20,187 bases of DNA from a virus. Numbering within the stretch: position 1 is the first letter of the stretch; each line of letters starts with the position of its first letter. The stretch is taken from the IMG/VR virus record IMGVR_UViG_3300048010_000005, positions 1-20,187 of that record, one strand, 5' to 3'. Below are positions 7,033 through 13,951 of this stretch, one piece after another. The position numbers and the translations under genes are program-made. The notes under the pieces are model-generated. The model did not search any database and was not told the origin of the DNA. It saw nothing but the letters and a program-made list of their open reading frames with translations.

Positions 7033-7346
7033 TGAGTTACGCTAGAGGCAAATATGCTTTTGGTTACTGCGACAAGACAGGGTTTAGATACCCTTTGGCA
7101 GATCTTGTGCCTGAGTTTAACAATGGCGTGAAGACTGGATTTCTGGTTGGGCGTGATGTTGTTGACCCAGATCAGCCACAAAACTTCTTGGGCAGAATTA
7201 AGATAAATGATCCTCAGTCTCTGAGGAACCCAAGACCAGACACATCCTTAGAGGAGAGTCGCGGTTTATTTGGGTTTAATCCTGTTTGGAATGATCTTCA
7301 ATTTATGCAGTCTGAAGTTGGTACTGTTACTATCAACATAACTTAG
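7032..7346 (+). CDS. Conserved small phage protein with TGFRYPLADL motif
   Basis: I start this 104-residue product at ATG 7032, which shares its A with the previous stop codon (TGATG); a GTG at 7029 would add one residue. The N-terminus reads YARGKYAFGYCDKTGFRYPL, with CDKTGFRYPLADL and VGRDVVDPDQPQN as clear conserved blocks. I recall this pairing from many phage structural clusters next to connector genes. Its function is not known to me. The block has one Cys; a zinc site would need partners that are not present. A virion assembly or connector accessory role is inferred from position. Confidence 0.75.
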   Translation: MSYARGKYAFGYCDKTGFRYPLADLVPEFNNGVKTGFLVGRDVVDPDQPQNFLGRIKINDPQSLRNPRPDTSLEESRGLFGFNPVWNDLQFMQSEVGTVTINIT

Positions 7347-7357
7347 GAGTAGAAGCG

Positions 7358-7615
7358 ATGATGAAGAAAAAAGGCTATGCTAAAGGCGGCGTTACCAAGA
7401 AGATGATGGGTGGCGCAATGAAAAAGAAAAAACCTGTGGCAATGAAATCAGGTGGAAAGATGCCTATGGTCAAAAAGAATGGGAAGAGTGTCCCAGCATT
7501 TGCTGCTGACGGCGTAGGTAAGATGAAAAAAGGTGGTGTTACCAAAAAGAGAATGGGTGGCGCTATGATGAAAAAGAAAAAGGGTTACGCCAAAGGCGGT
7601 AAGACTAAAAAGTAA
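7358..7615 (+). CDS. Lys/Gly/Met-rich repeat protein, very basic
   Basis: This 85-residue protein is made almost wholly of Lys, Gly and Met. KKGYAKGG occurs near both ends, and GGVTKK followed by (M/R)MGGAM and a Lys run occurs twice, so the protein looks like an internal duplication around a central segment KNGKSVPAFAADGVG. There is no hydrophobic core, so it is probably disordered alone. Similar Lys/Gly-rich short ORFs are common in aquatic phage structural operons. A packaged-DNA or RNA binding role, or electrostatic assembly glue, is plausible but unproven. An AGGAG site lies about 10 bases upstream. Confidence 0.7.
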   Translation: MMKKKGYAKGGVTKKMMGGAMKKKKPVAMKSGGKMPMVKKNGKSVPAFAADGVGKMKKGGVTKKRMGGAMMKKKKGYAKGGKTKK

Positions 7616-7635
7616 AGTCAACTTGGGGGGATAGA

Positions 7636-8325
7636 TTGGCTTATTTGCAGAGTAACATACCGCACTTCAAGTGCTGGGTTCGCCGTGAGTATACTCACAA
7701 TCATGAACAATACCACGGTGAGTTCTTACATGCGATGGCAATAGCGGTAACGACAATGCCAAACAGGTGCTTGAGCTTTCAAGTTATCTTTACGGGATGC
7801 GAGGCTGATGAAGAAGGAGATGAGAATGTACACGGTGGCGCAATGTGGGCGAGAATGCCTATAACCGCTCTTGTAGCCGATGAGCCGCTCACTGAGTGGC
7901 CTTCTGCCATGTCTGTGCATAACGCCCAGCCTTGGGACTGTTCGTCCTACAACCACGCTGTGTACGTCTTGGACAGGGCAACACCATGTCCTTGGTTGGC
8001 AAAGATAGATGGGAATATGTATCCTGCAAAGTATATGTTTACTGTTGATTACTCTGAGAGTGAGATAGCAGATGACCCAGCGCAGCATAAGCAAAGTCAT
8101 GTTATGCAGCTTCTAGATGCTGGAGAATGGACTGGTAACGTAGTGGCGCTGCCTAACAATCGTGTAAGGGTTACTCACCCTGCATGGTTCGAGACTGGCG
8201 CTGGTGCCCCAGACTTCAAGCCATCTCAACATATACACTATTCAAAATCCGATTTAGACTATACTATGGATGTCAACAAAATATTTGATAACTTATATCA
8301 AGAGGAGAATCAAAATGGGCGTTGA
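7636..8325 (+). CDS. Conserved aquatic phage protein of unknown function (TTG start)
   Basis: The 229-residue product starts with TTG at 7636, supported by a G-run ribosome-binding site (GGGGGG, 7625-7630) and the conserved opening AYLQSNIPHFKCWVRREYTHNHE right after it. The next in-frame ATG (about 7735) would delete this. Other blocks are FHAM-like EFLHAMAIAVTTMPNRCLSFQVIFTG, DEENVHGGAMWARMPITALV and WDCSSYNHAVYVLD. The His/Cys content is high (HNH-like HNHEQYH is not an HNH nuclease motif in context). I recall this family from marine phage structural regions, with no known role. Its position among connector genes hints at a virion or assembly function. The next gene overlaps its end by 11 bases. 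Confidence 0.75.
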   Translation: MAYLQSNIPHFKCWVRREYTHNHEQYHGEFLHAMAIAVTTMPNRCLSFQVIFTGCEADEEGDENVHGGAMWARMPITALVADEPLTEWPSAMSVHNAQPWDCSSYNHAVYVLDRATPCPWLAKIDGNMYPAKYMFTVDYSESEIADDPAQHKQSHVMQLLDAGEWTGNVVALPNNRVRVTHPAWFETGAGAPDFKPSQHIHYSKSDLDYTMDVNKIFDNLYQEENQNGR

Positions 8326-8563
8326 AGATGTTAAGCCAAAAGCGCGGCCAAAAGACCTTGAGAAGGCGGCAAAGAAAAAACGTATGGCTGAAGAAAGGCG
8401 TACAGAAAAAAGAATTATAAAAGCATCTGGTCGCAGAAGAACTAGAGATCACAATGCGGAACCCAAACAAGACATTAAAAGCGCACTAGGGTTGGCTGGT
8501 GGCGGCAAGGTATGCCGTGGCATGGGCGCTGCCACTCAAGGTGGCAAGTTTAGAATATCATAA
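8315..8563 (+). CDS. Small basic protein with KVCRGMGAATQGGKF terminus
   Basis: I place the start at ATG 8315 (82 residues) because AGGAG at 8303-8307 is ideally spaced; an ATG at 8270 would add 15 residues without such a site and with more overlap. The N-terminal half is a Lys/Arg/Glu-rich helix (KAAKKKRMAEERRTEKRIIKA). The C-terminus GGGKVCRGMGAATQGGKF is a recurrent ending of small basic proteins in aquatic phages, by memory. It is the fifth very basic small protein between 5505 and 8563. Function unknown; nucleic-acid or capsid interaction is inferred from charge. Confidence 0.72.
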   Translation: MGVEDVKPKARPKDLEKAAKKKRMAEERRTEKRIIKASGRRRTRDHNAEPKQDIKSALGLAGGGKVCRGMGAATQGGKFRIS

Positions 8564-8575
8564 GGGAAAGTTCAA

Positions 8576-9208
8576 ATGAACTATTCAGAACTGACGCAAG
8601 CGATCAAAGACTATACGGAGAACACAGAGAGTACCTTTGTGACCAATATTCCTAACTTTGTGCGTCAGGCTGAAGAGCGGATCTTTAGGGATATCACTAT
8701 TCCAGAGCTACGCAGGAACGTCACAGGCAATGTAAACGCTGGCAATAAGTATGTTGCGAGGCCTGATGACTTTCTAGCCACGTTCTCTTTAGCTATTATC
8801 AATGGCACAACGTACACCTATCTTTTAGACAAAGAGGTGAACTTTGTGCGGGAAGCCTACCCTGATACCACGGTGCAGGGGTTGCCGCAGTATTACGCAA
8901 TATTTGATGGGGATACCGCTACAGGCAATGGCAACTTCTTGCTTGGCCCTACGCCTGATGCAGCATACGACTTGGAGTTGCATTACTACTATGATCCACC
9001 TTCTATTGTCACCTCTGGTACATCTTGGCTTGGCGATAATGCGGAAGCGACATTGCTTTACGGATCTCTTATAGAAGCGTATACGTTTATGAAGGGCGAA
9101 GGCGATATGGTTCAATTGTATAACGAAAGATATTCGTCAGCCCTTATCAACATGGCTTCTTTGGGGGCTAAGTTGAGGACTGACACATACAGGCGACCTG
9201 CCGCGTAG
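8576..9208 (+). CDS. Head-tail adaptor / tail tubular-like protein
   Basis: The 210-residue protein resembles the adaptor family exemplified by T7 gp11 and phage SU10 adaptors. The N-terminal helix MNYSELTQAIKDYTENTEST is typical, followed by IPNFVRQAEERIFRDITIPELRRN (25-48). YVARPDDFLATFSLAI (59-74) is the usual beta segment, and GPTPDAAYDLELHYYYDPP (about 123-141) a later one. The C-terminal helical part has EATLLYGSLIEAYTFMKGEGD. With the gp4-like connector at 6355, this gives two separate ring components below the portal. A ribosome-binding site AAGGGAAAG precedes it. Confidence 0.82.
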   Translation: MNYSELTQAIKDYTENTESTFVTNIPNFVRQAEERIFRDITIPELRRNVTGNVNAGNKYVARPDDFLATFSLAIINGTTYTYLLDKEVNFVREAYPDTTVQGLPQYYAIFDGDTATGNGNFLLGPTPDAAYDLELHYYYDPPSIVTSGTSWLGDNAEATLLYGSLIEAYTFMKGEGDMVQLYNERYSSALINMASLGAKLRTDTYRRPAA

Positions 9209-9218
9209 GAGATAAGGT

Positions 9219-9653
9219 ATGGCAATAATTCAAGCAACATGTACGTCTTTTAAGCTTGAGCTTCTAAAGGCAGAGCATGACTTTGATGCACATACGTTTA
9301 AGATAGCTTTGTATTCAAACGCGGGTTCTTTGGGTGCGGATACAACTGTGTATAGTACAACAAACGAAATAACCAATACATCTGGAACGGCATACACTGC
9401 GGGGGGCAAGTCGTTGACAGTGACATCTACATTTCCAAAGACCTCTGGAACAACGGCTATTGTAGACTTTGACAATATTTCATGGACTGACGCAAGCTTT
9501 ACAGCAAGGGGGGCGCTGATCTATAACTCAAGTGCTTCTAATAAAGCTGTTGCTGTGTTAGACTTTGGAAGCGACAGGGTTGCTAGTGATAGTACCTTTG
9601 AAATACAATTCCCCGTAGCGGATGCCACATCTGCTATAATTCGCATAGCATGA
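9219..9653 (+). CDS. Virion structural protein, similar partner of the next gene
   Basis: This 144-residue protein has a helix-like start (CTSFKLELLKAEHDFDAHT) then beta strands TFKIALYSNAGSLG, TAYTAGGKSLTVTSTF and AVAVLDFGSDRVA, ending in FPVADATSAIIRIA. Proteins of this pattern (SFKxELL...FKIALY...TAYTAGG) are common in phage tail/appendage regions, where they are usually labelled structural or hypothetical. It is exactly as long as the next protein and shares its strand order, suggesting related folds. There is no catalytic motif. A TAGGAG site overlaps the previous stop codon. Confidence 0.7.
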   Translation: MAIIQATCTSFKLELLKAEHDFDAHTFKIALYSNAGSLGADTTVYSTTNEITNTSGTAYTAGGKSLTVTSTFPKTSGTTAIVDFDNISWTDASFTARGALIYNSSASNKAVAVLDFGSDRVASDSTFEIQFPVADATSAIIRIA

Positions 9654-9667
9654 TAGGAGTTATCTAA

Positions 9668-10102
9668 ATGGCGAGCTTTAACAAAGTAAACGATTTTGTG
9701 GTAAACGCAGTCCACAACATGGATCTTGCAAGCGACCAGCTTGCGGTAGCCTTAACCAATACTGCGCCGGGAAGTGAATCAAGTAACCCAACCGCAGATG
9801 GTAACGGTATTGTTGGTAATCTTACACAGATTAGCTACAGTAATTGTTCTTCTCGCAACCTAACTACAAGCTCATCATCACAGTCTAGTGGTGTATATAA
9901 GCTGGTTGTTGCAGATCTTACGCTTACTGCTTCTGGTACGGTTGGCCCCTTCCGTTATATCTATATCTTTGATGATACGGTTTCTTCTCCAGCAGACCCA
10001 ATCATTGGGTACTATGATTATGGCACTTCATTGACGCTGAACAACGGTGATACGTTCACCTTAGATTTCAGCCCAAGCAACGGTGTCATCCAACTAACAT
10101 AA
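9668..10102 (+). CDS. Virion structural protein, similar partner of the previous gene
   Basis: The 144-residue product opens MASFNKVNDFVVNAVHNMDL, followed by DQLAVALTNTAPGS, which corresponds to the FKIALYSNAGS segment of the preceding gene. It then has LTQISYSNCSSRNLTTSSSS, and a strand-rich C-terminal half FRYIYIFDDTVSSPADPIIGYYDYGTSL with a closing NGDTFTLDF. The pattern is typical of small tail/appendage proteins of aquatic and rhizobial phages. Equal length and position suggest an old duplication with strong divergence. An AGGAG site precedes it. It directly precedes the collagen-like fibre gene, with a 9-base gap. Confidence 0.7.
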   Translation: MASFNKVNDFVVNAVHNMDLASDQLAVALTNTAPGSESSNPTADGNGIVGNLTQISYSNCSSRNLTTSSSSQSSGVYKLVVADLTLTASGTVGPFRYIYIFDDTVSSPADPIIGYYDYGTSLTLNNGDTFTLDFSPSNGVIQLT

Positions 10103-10111
10103 GGCAGTATC

Positions 10112-11341
10112 ATGGCGAAGCTCTTCAACAGAGCCAAGATGACAACCAGCACTACGGGTACTGGTACAATTACTCTTGGCAGTGCATCTACGGGGTTTCA
10201 GAGTTTCGCGGATGCTGGGGTTAGTAACGGTGACGTAGTACAGTACGTCATCGAAGAGACCTCTAACTTTGAAATAGGTACTGGTACATATACCGCTTCT
10301 GGCACAACCCTTACAAGGACCGTGCAAGAGAGTTCAAACTCAGATAATGCCATCAGCCTTGCGGGGAATGCTGTTGTCTTTATCAGCGCGGTAGCCAGTG
10401 ACTTAAATATCTTGCAAAATGCAGGGTCTACCAAGGTTGCAGCGACATCTTCTGGTGCCACGGTTACGGGTAACTTGGCAGTTACGGGCACGGTTGACGG
10501 GCGTGATATCGCAACGGATGGTACAAAGTTAGATACCATAGAAACCAATGCTGACGTTACTGACACTGCAAATGTGGGATCTTCTCTCACAGGGTTTGCT
10601 ACGGGCACAGACGCGGTTTCTTCTGACCTTATTCCTGTCTACGATGTAACAGCTTCTGCTTGGGAAAAGCAGACTATTGCTAATGCAGCACTACAAGGCC
10701 CTACAGGGCCTACTGGCCCTACAGGGGGAACTGGTCCAACGGGTCCGACAGGCCAAAAAGGTCAGAAGGGCGAGGTGGGTAATACAGGCGGTACAGGGCC
10801 AACAGGCCCAACAGGTCCGACAGGCCCTCAAGGCCAGAAGGGCCAAAAAGGGCAGACAGGCAACACGGGTCCAACTGGTTCGCAAGGACCGACAGGTCCA
10901 ACTGGCTCAACGGGTCCGACAGGCGGCACGGGTCCAACTGGGCAGAAGGGGCAGAAGGGTCAAACAGGCAGCACAGGACCAACAGGACCGACAGGGCCAA
11001 ACGGACCAACAGGCCCTACAGGGTCGCAGGGTCCGACAGGAAGCACAGGCCCAACAGGCCCAACTGGCCCAACTGGTAGTGCTAATAATACCGCTGGCTC
11101 TGTGGGATCATTCGCATGGGCGGCACTAAATGCTGCTGTAAACGCAGCAACCTTTGGAAGCAACCTTGCTGGTAGTGGTATAAGGAGTACCTCAGTTAGG
11201 GGCCCTAACAACCTAACCGTTCCAACTTATCCTTGTGGTCAGGGAAATAACTTGTCTGGCACATGGAGATGTATGGGACACGGAATAAACCACGCAAATA
11301 ATGGCTATTACCAGCAAACTTTATGGATCAGGATTTCATAA
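10112..11341 (+). CDS. Collagen-like tail fibre protein
   Basis: The 409-residue protein has three parts. Residues 1-95 ([25 protein letters not shown] through [10 protein letters not shown]) match a common tail-fibre attachment domain. Residues 96-195 are a beta-rich linker with [16 protein letters not shown]. Residues 196-324 are 43 uninterrupted Gly-X-Y triplets. The end (325-409), with [12 protein letters not shown] and [10 protein letters not shown]...LWIRIS, resembles a C-terminal trimerising or receptor-binding tip. By my count there are 21 GPT triplets. All six Lys are in Y as three GQKGQK pairs (triplets 7-8, 16-17, 28-29), and all 23 Pro are in X. It should form a triple-helical shaft. 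Putative modifying enzymes follow (11775, 13952). The next start overlaps its stop by one base. Confidence 0.9.
   Translation: MAKLFNRAKMTTSTTGTGTITLGSASTGFQSFADAGVSNGDVVQYVIEETSNFEIGTGTYTASGTTLTRTVQESSNSDNAISLAGNAVVFISAVASDLNILQNAGSTKVAATSSGATVTGNLAVTGTVDGRDIATDGTKLDTIETNADVTDTANVGSSLTGFATGTDAVSSDLIPVYDVTASAWEKQTIANAALQGPTGPTGPTGGTGPTGPTGQKGQKGEVGNTGGTGPTGPTGPTGPQGQKGQKGQTGNTGPTGSQGPTGPTGSTGPTGGTGPTGQKGQKGQTGSTGPTGPTGPNGPTGPTGSQGPTGSTGPTGPTGPTGSANNTAGSVGSFAWAALNAAVNAATFGSNLAGSGIRSTSVRGPNNLTVPTYPCGQGNNLSGTWRCMGHGINHANNGYYQQTLWIRIS
10697..11083 (+). repeat. Collagen-like Gly-X-Y coding repeat (43 triplets)
   Basis: This is an imperfect 9-base tandem repeat encoding Gly-X-Y, with no interruption for 129 residues. 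GPT dominates (21 of 43). Thr is in Y in 31 triplets, Lys in 6, and Gln, Asn, Val or Ala in the rest. The repeat can expand or contract by recombination, so shaft length may vary between relatives. The minus-strand and frame-shifted open frames here are by-products of the repeat. Confidence 0.93.
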
Positions 11342-11763
11342 TGCCTAGAGTCTTTATTACAGAAGTAAGAAACGGCGTATATCTTAGTGAAGATCATACA
11401 GATTTTAATTGTGAGATAAATCATCCTACATATGGATGGATAGAATATACAGTTAAGTCTGATGACGATGACTACACAATAGACAACGAAGCTCTTAGAA
11501 CCCTTCTGGGTTCAAATATTGCGCCTTATGCTGGTATTTCTGCGGAGCAACAATTATATGAAGAACAAATCTCAACAATTAGGGATAAAAGAGACGGACA
11601 TTTGATTACGGATGTTGATCCATTAGTAAGTAACCCTTTAAGGTGGAATGCACTTACATCTGAAAAGCAAGCAGAGTGGACTAATTATAGAAACCTTTTG
11701 TTAGACGTTCCGCAGCAAGAAACATTCCCTCATAGTGTGGAGTGGCCTAATAAACCCAACTAA
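11341..11763 (+). CDS. Tail fibre assembly chaperone-like protein
   Basis: I take ATG 11341 as the start (140 residues), because it overlaps the fibre stop (TAATG) and opens with PRVFITEVRNGVYLSE; the in-frame ATG at 11323 lies wholly in the fibre gene. The C-terminal part RWNALTSEKQAEWTNYRNLL (about 97-116) followed by DVPQQETFPHSVEWPNKP is characteristic of phage tail-fibre assembly proteins, whose conserved ending is xxYRxxLRDxPxQxxFPxxVxWPxKP. These small chaperones sit directly after the fibre gene they help fold or trimerise. Here the client is presumably the collagen-like fibre. Confidence 0.8.
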   Translation: MPRVFITEVRNGVYLSEDHTDFNCEINHPTYGWIEYTVKSDDDDYTIDNEALRTLLGSNIAPYAGISAEQQLYEEQISTIRDKRDGHLITDVDPLVSNPLRWNALTSEKQAEWTNYRNLLLDVPQQETFPHSVEWPNKPN

Positions 11764-11774
11764 AAGGTATAAAA

Positions 11775-12356
11775 GTGATTGTAAGAAATTCATGGCAAAT
11801 GTTTACTGCTGCTTTAGACGATGAAGTTGTTACTAAGATAGTTGAAAGCGCAGGTCCAACAGATGTAGCAACAACCTTTAACACCAAAGACTTTGATGTT
11901 GCGCATCCTGATAATGTTGAGCAGGTTTCATCTATTAGAAGTAGTAGGGTGTCATGGCTAAACAATCAGCCTTGGGTTTTAGATATGCTTTATTTCTATG
12001 TAGACTTGGCAAATCAATCAGCTTTTAAAGTTAATGTAAACAAAAAGGCTGAAATCCAATACACAGAATACCATGCGGATCAAGGCGGTCATTATGGATT
12101 ACATCATGATATTGATTGGAATAGAAACGATGGCTTTGACAGGAAGCTCTCAGTAACCGTACAGCTTTCAGATCCTTTCGATTATGAGGGTGGGGGCTTT
12201 GAATTTACTGAAACAGAAAGCCCAATGGCGGGTGCTTCAAAAGCAAAGGGAACAGTTTTAATTTTTCCCAGCTATCTTCAACATAAAGTAAAGCCCATTA
12301 CAAAGGGTGTAAGAAGATCGCTTGTGGCTTGGTTTGAAGGCCCACAATGGGTTTGA
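11775..12356 (+). CDS. 2-oxoglutarate/Fe(II) dioxygenase (prolyl-hydroxylase-like superfamily)
   Basis: The 193-residue protein carries the full non-haem iron site: H110 and D112 (LHHDIDW), distal H170 in FPSYLQHKVKPITKGVRR, and R180 ten residues later for 2-oxoglutarate. Strands KLSVTVQLSDP, YEGGGFEF and GTVLIFPS complete the double-stranded beta-helix. Length and the HKVxPITKGxR-SLVAWFEGP ending resemble PKHX-type and phage prolyl-hydroxylase-like enzymes. The start is GTG 11775 with AAAGG upstream. The predicted reaction is hydroxylation of a protein (or other) substrate with O2 and 2-oxoglutarate. The collagen fibre close upstream is a candidate substrate, but its prolines are all in X positions, unlike classical P4H sites. 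Overlaps the next gene by 10 bases. Confidence 0.88.
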   Translation: MIVRNSWQMFTAALDDEVVTKIVESAGPTDVATTFNTKDFDVAHPDNVEQVSSIRSSRVSWLNNQPWVLDMLYFYVDLANQSAFKVNVNKKAEIQYTEYHADQGGHYGLHHDIDWNRNDGFDRKLSVTVQLSDPFDYEGGGFEFTETESPMAGASKAKGTVLIFPSYLQHKVKPITKGVRRSLVAWFEGPQWV

Positions 12357-13285
12357 GGAATTTATTCAAAAACCCTAGAGAGTTGAAAATAGAAATGTTT
12401 GTAAAGGAAGGGTTTGAGCTTATTGATAAGCCAGACAAATCCATAAACTTTCTACCAAGTTGGTTTAAAAACATAAAGCCATTCTCAGACAAAAAGGATT
12501 TAAGCACAGCCACAGTCAAAAAGTGTGTTCCATTTTTAGATGCAATGTCTCTTGGGTATATTATACCTATGTGGGCAGACCTAAAGGTAGTCGTTGAGCC
12601 ACAAGTAGAGCTTTATGATAGTAACTCTAACCTGATAAGCTCTGGTATTGGTGGATTGGTTAATGATAGTGTTTGCTTGAGCAACATTTTCAATGAAAGT
12701 ATAAATAACTACACTGACCTGATTGGGTATAACTTTAACGGTAAAGAGATTGCAGACGTTTCTTTAGGAAAGTTAGGAATAAACTGCTCTTTTAATAGTG
12801 CTTTCTCTAATGATGATCCAGATAAAAAAAACTTAATGGGGGTCGTTTCTGGACATGCGGCATCTCAAGTAGGTGGAGGATTTCCACAATATCCACTGGG
12901 AGATCAAGTAATGAAGTTGCACTCCCCTTGGTCTATAAGATGCCCAAAGGGATATTCTTTATATTATAAGAACCCACCAAACCATTTCGAAAATAAAATT
13001 TGTTTCTTTGAGGCTTTGGTTGATGTTGATGAGTATTTAATTCCACCAAATTTTCCTTTTATTTGGACTGGCTCTGAAAGGGGGACTTTTTATATAAAAA
13101 GAGGAACCCCTCTAGTTCACATTATACCTATTAAAAGGGAGAGCTTTACGGAATGTCATAAGGTTCTTGAAGAAAAGGAACTAGCAAATAACCAAAATCT
13201 TTTAACGTCAAACTTTACTGATGGTTATAGGAATAACTTTTGGCACAAGCGTAAGATTGGCCTAGCAAGCCAGAATAATTTATAA
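12347..13285 (+). CDS. DUF6065-like protein of unknown function
   Basis: The 312-residue protein has blocks ATVKKCVPFLDAMSLGYIIP (55-74), SPWSIRCPKGYSLYYKNPPN (193-212), FEALVDVDEYLIPPNFPFIW (221-240) and FYIKRGTPLVHIIPIKRE (248-265). This order (KKCxPxxDAxxxGYxIP...W.IxxPxGYS...D.D.Y...NFPF...IxxGTPLxxxIPxKR) matches what I recall as DUF6065, seen near glycosyltransferases and 2OG oxygenases. The name is from memory. It overlaps the oxygenase gene by 10 bases, implying linked expression. The DNA is visibly AT-rich: 18 of the 60 bases from 12781 are G/C by my count. That, with its odd position, hints at separate acquisition. No catalytic residues are obvious. Confidence 0.75.
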   Translation: MGLRNLFKNPRELKIEMFVKEGFELIDKPDKSINFLPSWFKNIKPFSDKKDLSTATVKKCVPFLDAMSLGYIIPMWADLKVVVEPQVELYDSNSNLISSGIGGLVNDSVCLSNIFNESINNYTDLIGYNFNGKEIADVSLGKLGINCSFNSAFSNDDPDKKNLMGVVSGHAASQVGGGFPQYPLGDQVMKLHSPWSIRCPKGYSLYYKNPPNHFENKICFFEALVDVDEYLIPPNFPFIWTGSERGTFYIKRGTPLVHIIPIKRESFTECHKVLEEKELANNQNLLTSNFTDGYRNNFWHKRKIGLASQNNL

Positions 13286-13309
13286 AGCTAATAGTGAAAG
13301 GACACGACG

Positions 13310-13933
13310 ATGGCTATAAAAGTTGCAAACACCACTGTTATAAATAACAGCCTAGAGTTACAGAATGTTGCGAGCTTAGATGCGACTACTACATCAAACA
13401 TTTTTGATGCGTCCACCTATACAAAATATGAACTTCCACCCTATTCTACAGGTTCGTCAAACAAGAATATTCTTTTTTTTGCAAATCTTTCTTTTGACTT
13501 TGGGGCGGGAGGTTGGGAAACAACAACTGCTTACAGCACTTGGGGCGATAACACAGTAGATAATATAATTTATGCAGATTCGTTTGGTTTAACTGGTGGA
13601 AGTAATGCATGGCTGGCAGCAGAAAATAGTGCGGGAGTCTCAAAAAAAGTTGAAATTTTTTCAACTACAGATCTTTCTTCCCCCTCAACCATCTTGGCCG
13701 GGACTGTTACTGTTCAAACAGGCCCAACTAATGGGTTCTATAAATACACAGCGACCATACCTGCGAACACCTCTGGTTTTAGCGCCTATATTTGGTTTGA
13801 ACCAAGTGTTGTGTTAAGCAACGTAGTTGTAAGGTGGGAGGATTCAGTAAACTTGATAACTCGCTCAGGTAGCGGAAGAACAAATGGATTTCGTAATATA
13901 CAGTATTGGTTTCAGGGAGACGTAGGGTTTTAA
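13310..13933 (+). CDS. Putative appendage/tail fibre protein
   Basis: This 207-residue protein starts MAIKVANTTVINNSLELQNVAS, then LDATTTSNIFDAST. This N-terminal pattern is common at the start of phage fibre or appendage proteins in aquatic genomes and probably anchors them to the tail. The rest is beta-rich, with FFANLSFDFGAGGWETTTAYSTWGD and several aromatic strands (FSAYIWFEP), ending FRNIQYWFQGDVGF. It may be a second receptor-binding or carbohydrate-binding tip. It lies between the DUF6065-like gene and the fused glycosyltransferase/hydroxylase gene, and could be a second substrate of these enzymes. An AAAGGA site precedes it. Confidence 0.68.
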   Translation: MAIKVANTTVINNSLELQNVASLDATTTSNIFDASTYTKYELPPYSTGSSNKNILFFANLSFDFGAGGWETTTAYSTWGDNTVDNIIYADSFGLTGGSNAWLAAENSAGVSKKVEIFSTTDLSSPSTILAGTVTVQTGPTNGFYKYTATIPANTSGFSAYIWFEPSVVLSNVVVRWEDSVNLITRSGSGRTNGFRNIQYWFQGDVGF

Positions 13934-13951
13934 TTAGTTTTAAGGCTCAAG

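Noticed and set aside
7636-7735. HNH nuclease reading of the HNHEQYH segment
   Set aside because: The surrounding residues do not follow the HNH beta-beta-alpha pattern and no further metal ligands are arranged as required.
8270-8314. Upstream ATG for the small basic gene ending at 8563
   Set aside because: ATG 8315 has an ideally placed AGGAG; the longer form would overlap the preceding gene by 56 bases without such a site.
10677-11129. Long open frames in other frames and on the minus strand over the collagen-like repeat
   Set aside because: They arise because the 9-base repeat lacks stop codons in several frames; their products are low-complexity Arg/Gln or Leu/Pro strings with no ribosome-binding site.
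11775-12356. Calling the oxygenase a classical collagen prolyl-4-hydroxylase
   Set aside because: The collagen-like region contains no proline in the Y position, the site such enzymes use. Kept only as a prolyl-hydroxylase-like superfamily member.
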